Shown here: piece after piece, positions 61,778 to 64,000 of the stretch | Numbering within the stretch: position 1 is the first letter of the stretch | Layout of the letters: each line of letters opens with the position of its first letter | DNA from: DASYTH01 sp035762905 | GTDB taxonomy: Bacteria > Actinomycetota > Actinomycetes > Mycobacteriales > Pseudonocardiaceae | Reading direction: 5' to 3' | Assembly: GCF_035762905.1 (NCBI RefSeq) | Contig: NZ_DASUCC010000097.1 | Location: 186,001 to 250,000 of the forward strand | Length of the DNA stretch: 64,000 bases | Notes under the pieces: generated by a model | The model's input: only the letters and a program-made list of their open reading frames with translations | The model's database searches: none | What the model was told of the DNA's origin: nothing | Translations under genes and position numbers: made by a program

Positions 61778-62977
61778 TTAGAGGGGGAGGCGGGTGATGG
61801 GGCAGGACATGCAGCGGGGGCCGCCGCGGCCGGTGCCCAGTTCGGAGCCGGGGATGCGGAGGACTTCGATGCCGGCGTCTTCGAGGCGGGCGTTGGTCTC
61901 CACGTTGCGTTCGTAGGCGACGACGACGCCGGGGCCGACGGCGAGGGTGTTGTTGCCGTCGTCCCATTGTTCGCGTTCGGCGGTGACCGGGTCGAGGCCG
62001 GTGTCGATCACCCGGAGGCGGTCGATGCCCATGGCGGTGGCGGCGGCGGAGAGGAACGGGACCGGGCCGTCGACCTTGACGCCGTCGGCGCCGTCCGGCC
62101 GCAGGGGGTAGGCGACCAGGGTGTCGCCGATGGCCGGGTACATGACCACGGCGTCGCGGTCGACCATCGTGCACACCGTGTCCAGGTGCATGGTGGCGCG
62201 GTCCTGGGCGATCGGCACGGCCAGCACGGTGTGCGCAAGGCCGTCGGCGAACACGGAGTGGGCCAGGGACTCGGCGCCGGCCGGGGTGGTCCGCTCGCCG
62301 ACGCCGATGGCCAGCACGCCGGGGCCTAGCAGGAGCACGTCGCCGCCTTCCACCGGCGCGGAGTGGGCGCCGTAGGCACGGCCGGCGGAGCGGAACCGCG
62401 GGTGGTAGGCGTACACCAGGTCGAGCAGCACGGTCTCCCGGCGCCGGGCCGGCATGGCCAGCGACGCGATCGCCACCCGGTCACCGATCCACACCGACGA
62501 GTCCCGGGTGAACAGCAGGTTCGGCAGCGGGCTGACGGCGAAGTCGTGCGGGTGGTGCATCCGCCGCACCAGCGACGCGCCCTCGGCCGCCGGCAGCTCC
62601 TCGAACGTCATCCCGGCCATCAGCACGGTGGCCAGCGCCGGGGCGTCCAACGTGGACAGGTGCGAGCCGAGCGCGTCGGCCAGCTCGTTGCCGAGCAGCA
62701 GCCGGTCCACCGCGGTCCCGGCCGCCGCGGCGTGCGCCCGCTCGTCGCGCAGCGCCTCCACCAGCGTCTCGGCCAGCAGCAGCACCTCGACCTCCCGGGA
62801 GCGCAGCGCGGCGGCGAACGCGTCGTGCTCCTCCTGGGCCCGGCCCACCCACGGAATCGAGTCGAACAACAGTTGGTCGTTGTTGCGGGGGGTCAGCCGT
62901 TTGAGCTCGAGGCCGGGCCGGTGCAGCAGCACCGTGCGCAGCGGCCCGACCTCGCTGTCGGCGCGCGGTGCGGTCAC
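61778..62977 (-). CDS. arcA: Arginine deiminase
   Basis: 399 aa. Catalytic Cys in the C-terminal GGPRCMSCPITRLPL; FTRDSSVWIGD, VEGGDVLLLGPG, and HLDTVCTMVDRD contain the guanidinium-modifying His/Asp residues. Converts arginine to citrulline and ammonia. The rest of an arc operon (arcB, arcC, arcD) is not adjacent. GTG 62977 with TACGCT 6 nt upstream. Confidence 0.96.
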   Translation of the reverse strand: MTAPRADSEVGPLRTVLLHRPGLELKRLTPRNNDQLLFDSIPWVGRAQEEHDAFAAALRSREVEVLLLAETLVEALRDERAHAAAAGTAVDRLLLGNELADALGSHLSTLDAPALATVLMAGMTFEELPAAEGASLVRRMHHPHDFAVSPLPNLLFTRDSSVWIGDRVAIASLAMPARRRETVLLDLVYAYHPRFRSAGRAYGAHSAPVEGGDVLLLGPGVLAIGVGERTTPAGAESLAHSVFADGLAHTVLAVPIAQDRATMHLDTVCTMVDRDAVVMYPAIGDTLVAYPLRPDGADGVKVDGPVPFLSAAATAMGIDRLRVIDTGLDPVTAEREQWDDGNNTLAVGPGVVVAYERNVETNARLEDAGIEVLRIPGSELGTGRGGPRCMSCPITRLPL

Positions 62978-62983
62978 CCGGCG

Positions 62984-62989
62984 AGCGTA
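62984..62989 (-). promoter_or_regulatory. -10 box TACGCT, arcA
   Basis: On the minus strand TACGCT lies 6 nt before the GTG at 62977. Confidence 0.55.
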
Positions 62990-63087
62990 ACCACCTGGTA
63001 AGGCTCACCCGCACTTGAGCCGGGGATCATTGGGTGTCTACCGGGCACGGCCAAGCTGGAGGTCCGGCCGTCGAGAGGAAGGGAACC

Positions 63088-63654
63088 ATGCGCCGTCTGC
63101 TGCGTCGTCCCGTCACCTGGGTCGTGGCTTCGATCGCCCTGATCGGCCTGGTCGTCGGCCTGCTGCTGTTCGAGCCGTGGCGGGCGGTGACGTCCAGCCG
63201 GGTGGACGAGGCGCTCCCGGCGGCGAGCACCCCGGAGCAGCAGGCTCCCGCGCCGCCGCCCGCCGAGGCCCAGGTGCCCCAGGCGCCGCCGAAGCCGCAG
63301 CCGGCCGCGCAGCCGGTGGTGCTCGCCGAGGGCCAGTTCGTCAGCAAGGAGCACGAGACCAGCGGCGTGGCCCGGGTGCTCATGCTGCCGGACGGCGCCC
63401 GGGTGCTGCGCCTGGAGAACTTCGCCACCTCCGACGGCCCGGACGTGCACGTCTGGCTGAGCGCGGCCGCACCGGCCGGCCCGGACGGCAGCTTCGACGA
63501 CGGCCGCTACGTCAAGCTGGGCGAGATGAAGGCGACCAGCGGAAACCAGAACTACGCGATCCCGGCCGACGCCGACCTGGCCGGCCTGCGCAGCGCGGTG
63601 ATCTGGTGCGACCGGTTCAACGTCGCCTTCGGTGCCGCGCCGCTGTCGCTGTGA
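63088..63654 (+). CDS. DM13-domain membrane-anchored protein
   Basis: 188 aa. An N-terminal membrane anchor (about 8-29) leads into a Pro/Ala/Gln-rich spacer (about 45-80) and a C-terminal DM13 domain (about 82-185): GVARVLMLPDGARVLRLENFATSDGPDVHVWL and YAIPADADLAGLRSAVIWCDRFNVAFGAA, with its single conserved Cys. DM13 domains are proposed electron-transfer modules. ATG has GAGAGGAAGGGAACC upstream. Confidence 0.9.
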   Translation: MRRLLRRPVTWVVASIALIGLVVGLLLFEPWRAVTSSRVDEALPAASTPEQQAPAPPPAEAQVPQAPPKPQPAAQPVVLAEGQFVSKEHETSGVARVLMLPDGARVLRLENFATSDGPDVHVWLSAAAPAGPDGSFDDGRYVKLGEMKATSGNQNYAIPADADLAGLRSAVIWCDRFNVAFGAAPLSL

Positions 63655-64000
63655 GCCGGGGCGGTTTCGGCGCGCACAGCCCGGCGAACAGGTCGCCGTC
63701 CTCGGCCACCCGGTCCAGCACCTCGTCCGCGGTGAACACCAGGTCCTCCGGAGCCGCACAGGCCTCGACCTCGGCCCAGGTGACCGGGGTGGACACGGTC
63801 GGCCGGGGCCGGGCCCGCAGCGAGTACGGCGCCACCGTGGTCTTGTACTGGTTGTTCTGGCTCCAGTCGATGAACACCTTGCCGGGCCGGAGGTTCTTGG
63901 CCATCCGCGCCACGATCAGGTCCGGGTGCTCGCCGGCCAGCCGTTCGGCCAACTCCTTGGCGTAGTCCGAGGTCTGCTCCGGCGCGTCGGTGCCGACCGC
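63617..64000 (-). CDS. ligD: LigD-type polymerase domain, 3' end
   Basis: The last 127 codons of a gene running off the right edge. TSDYAKELAERLAGEHPDLIVARMAK and VFIDWSQNNQYKTTVAPYSLRARPRPTVSTPVTWAEVE are the signature of the LigD primase-polymerase domain used in Ku-dependent end joining. No ligase domain is visible, so it may be a stand-alone polymerase protein or the C-terminal domain. The end overlaps the DM13 gene by 38 nt convergently. Confidence 0.85.
   Translation of the reverse strand, partial: AVGTDAPEQTSDYAKELAERLAGEHPDLIVARMAKNLRPGKVFIDWSQNNQYKTTVAPYSLRARPRPTVSTPVTWAEVEACAAPEDLVFTADEVLDRVAEDGDLFAGLCAPKPPRLTATAARHRRRR

Noticed and set aside
61778..62977. Complete arginine deiminase pathway operon
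   Set aside because: Only arcA is present. Neighbours are a pseudogene and a DM13 protein, not arcB, arcC or arcD.

Overview
The window is high-GC actinobacterial DNA. GTG starts are frequent, coding strands are rich in C and G at third positions, and many genes have a TAnnnT -10 box 6-8 nt ahead of the start codon, as leaderless actinobacterial transcripts do. The left edge carries the oriC-proximal order tRNA-Leu(CAG) - fhaA - fhaB - pstP - rodA - pbpA, which is known from Mycobacterium and relatives. Taken together the gene set (DUF6474-like, DUF5926-like, BfrB-type ferritin, XRE regulators with TPR-like tails) suggests a Pseudonocardiales-type actinomycete. That placement is inference, because no marker gene is present.

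Layout. 1-4644 (minus): cell-wall and Ser/Thr phosphorylation operon. 4758-4840: tRNA-Leu. 4841-5880: about 1 kb without a gene, holding a perfect hairpin, an imperfect ~250-bp repeat and a cluster of G-runs. 5881-14841: mixed metabolic genes (SDR, FAD lactone oxidase diverging from a PLP aldolase, TetR, rhomboid), a large double-hairpin region, an XRE regulator and a phosphotransferase. 14936-17907 (minus): copper operon (membrane protein, YcnI-like DUF1775, CopC, CopD). 17947-25537: DUF6474-like protein, TM0106-type nuclease, SDRs, aldo/keto reductase, FATP-like acyl-CoA synthetase, methyltransferase. 25672-33599 (minus): five collinear genes that look like a surface-glycan unit: a membrane protein, an AlgX-like acetyltransferase, a 1276-aa fusion of two glycosyltransferases and an FkbM methyltransferase, another methyltransferase, and a PPOX-fold protein. 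33733-38173: msrA, a RelE/HigA-type toxin-antitoxin pair with a frameshifted toxin, tRNA-Gly, a sigma factor fused to a zinc-finger anti-sigma-like tail, and an Fpg/Nei glycosylase.

38174-52468 is the most coherent region. The lactate-utilisation operon lutABC (minus) diverges from a LytS-type histidine kinase. There follow an S49 peptidase, a LytTR regulator, a small membrane protein and a sodium:solute symporter, then a second kinase - LytTR - small membrane protein - symporter unit, then DUF485-actP. I read this as a sensing and uptake block for small carboxylates (lactate, pyruvate, acetate); the ligands are inferred.

52579-64000: rhodanese, DUF4328 protein, a 5'-truncated phosphotransferase starting at a perfect 19-bp palindrome, P450, GDPD, SEC-C protein, ferritin, a small secreted protein with PhoD phosphatase, a tandem GNAT, a twice-frameshifted DUF3800-like pseudogene, arginine deiminase, a DM13 protein and the 3' end of a LigD-type polymerase domain. 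No insertion sequence, prophage or CRISPR array was seen.
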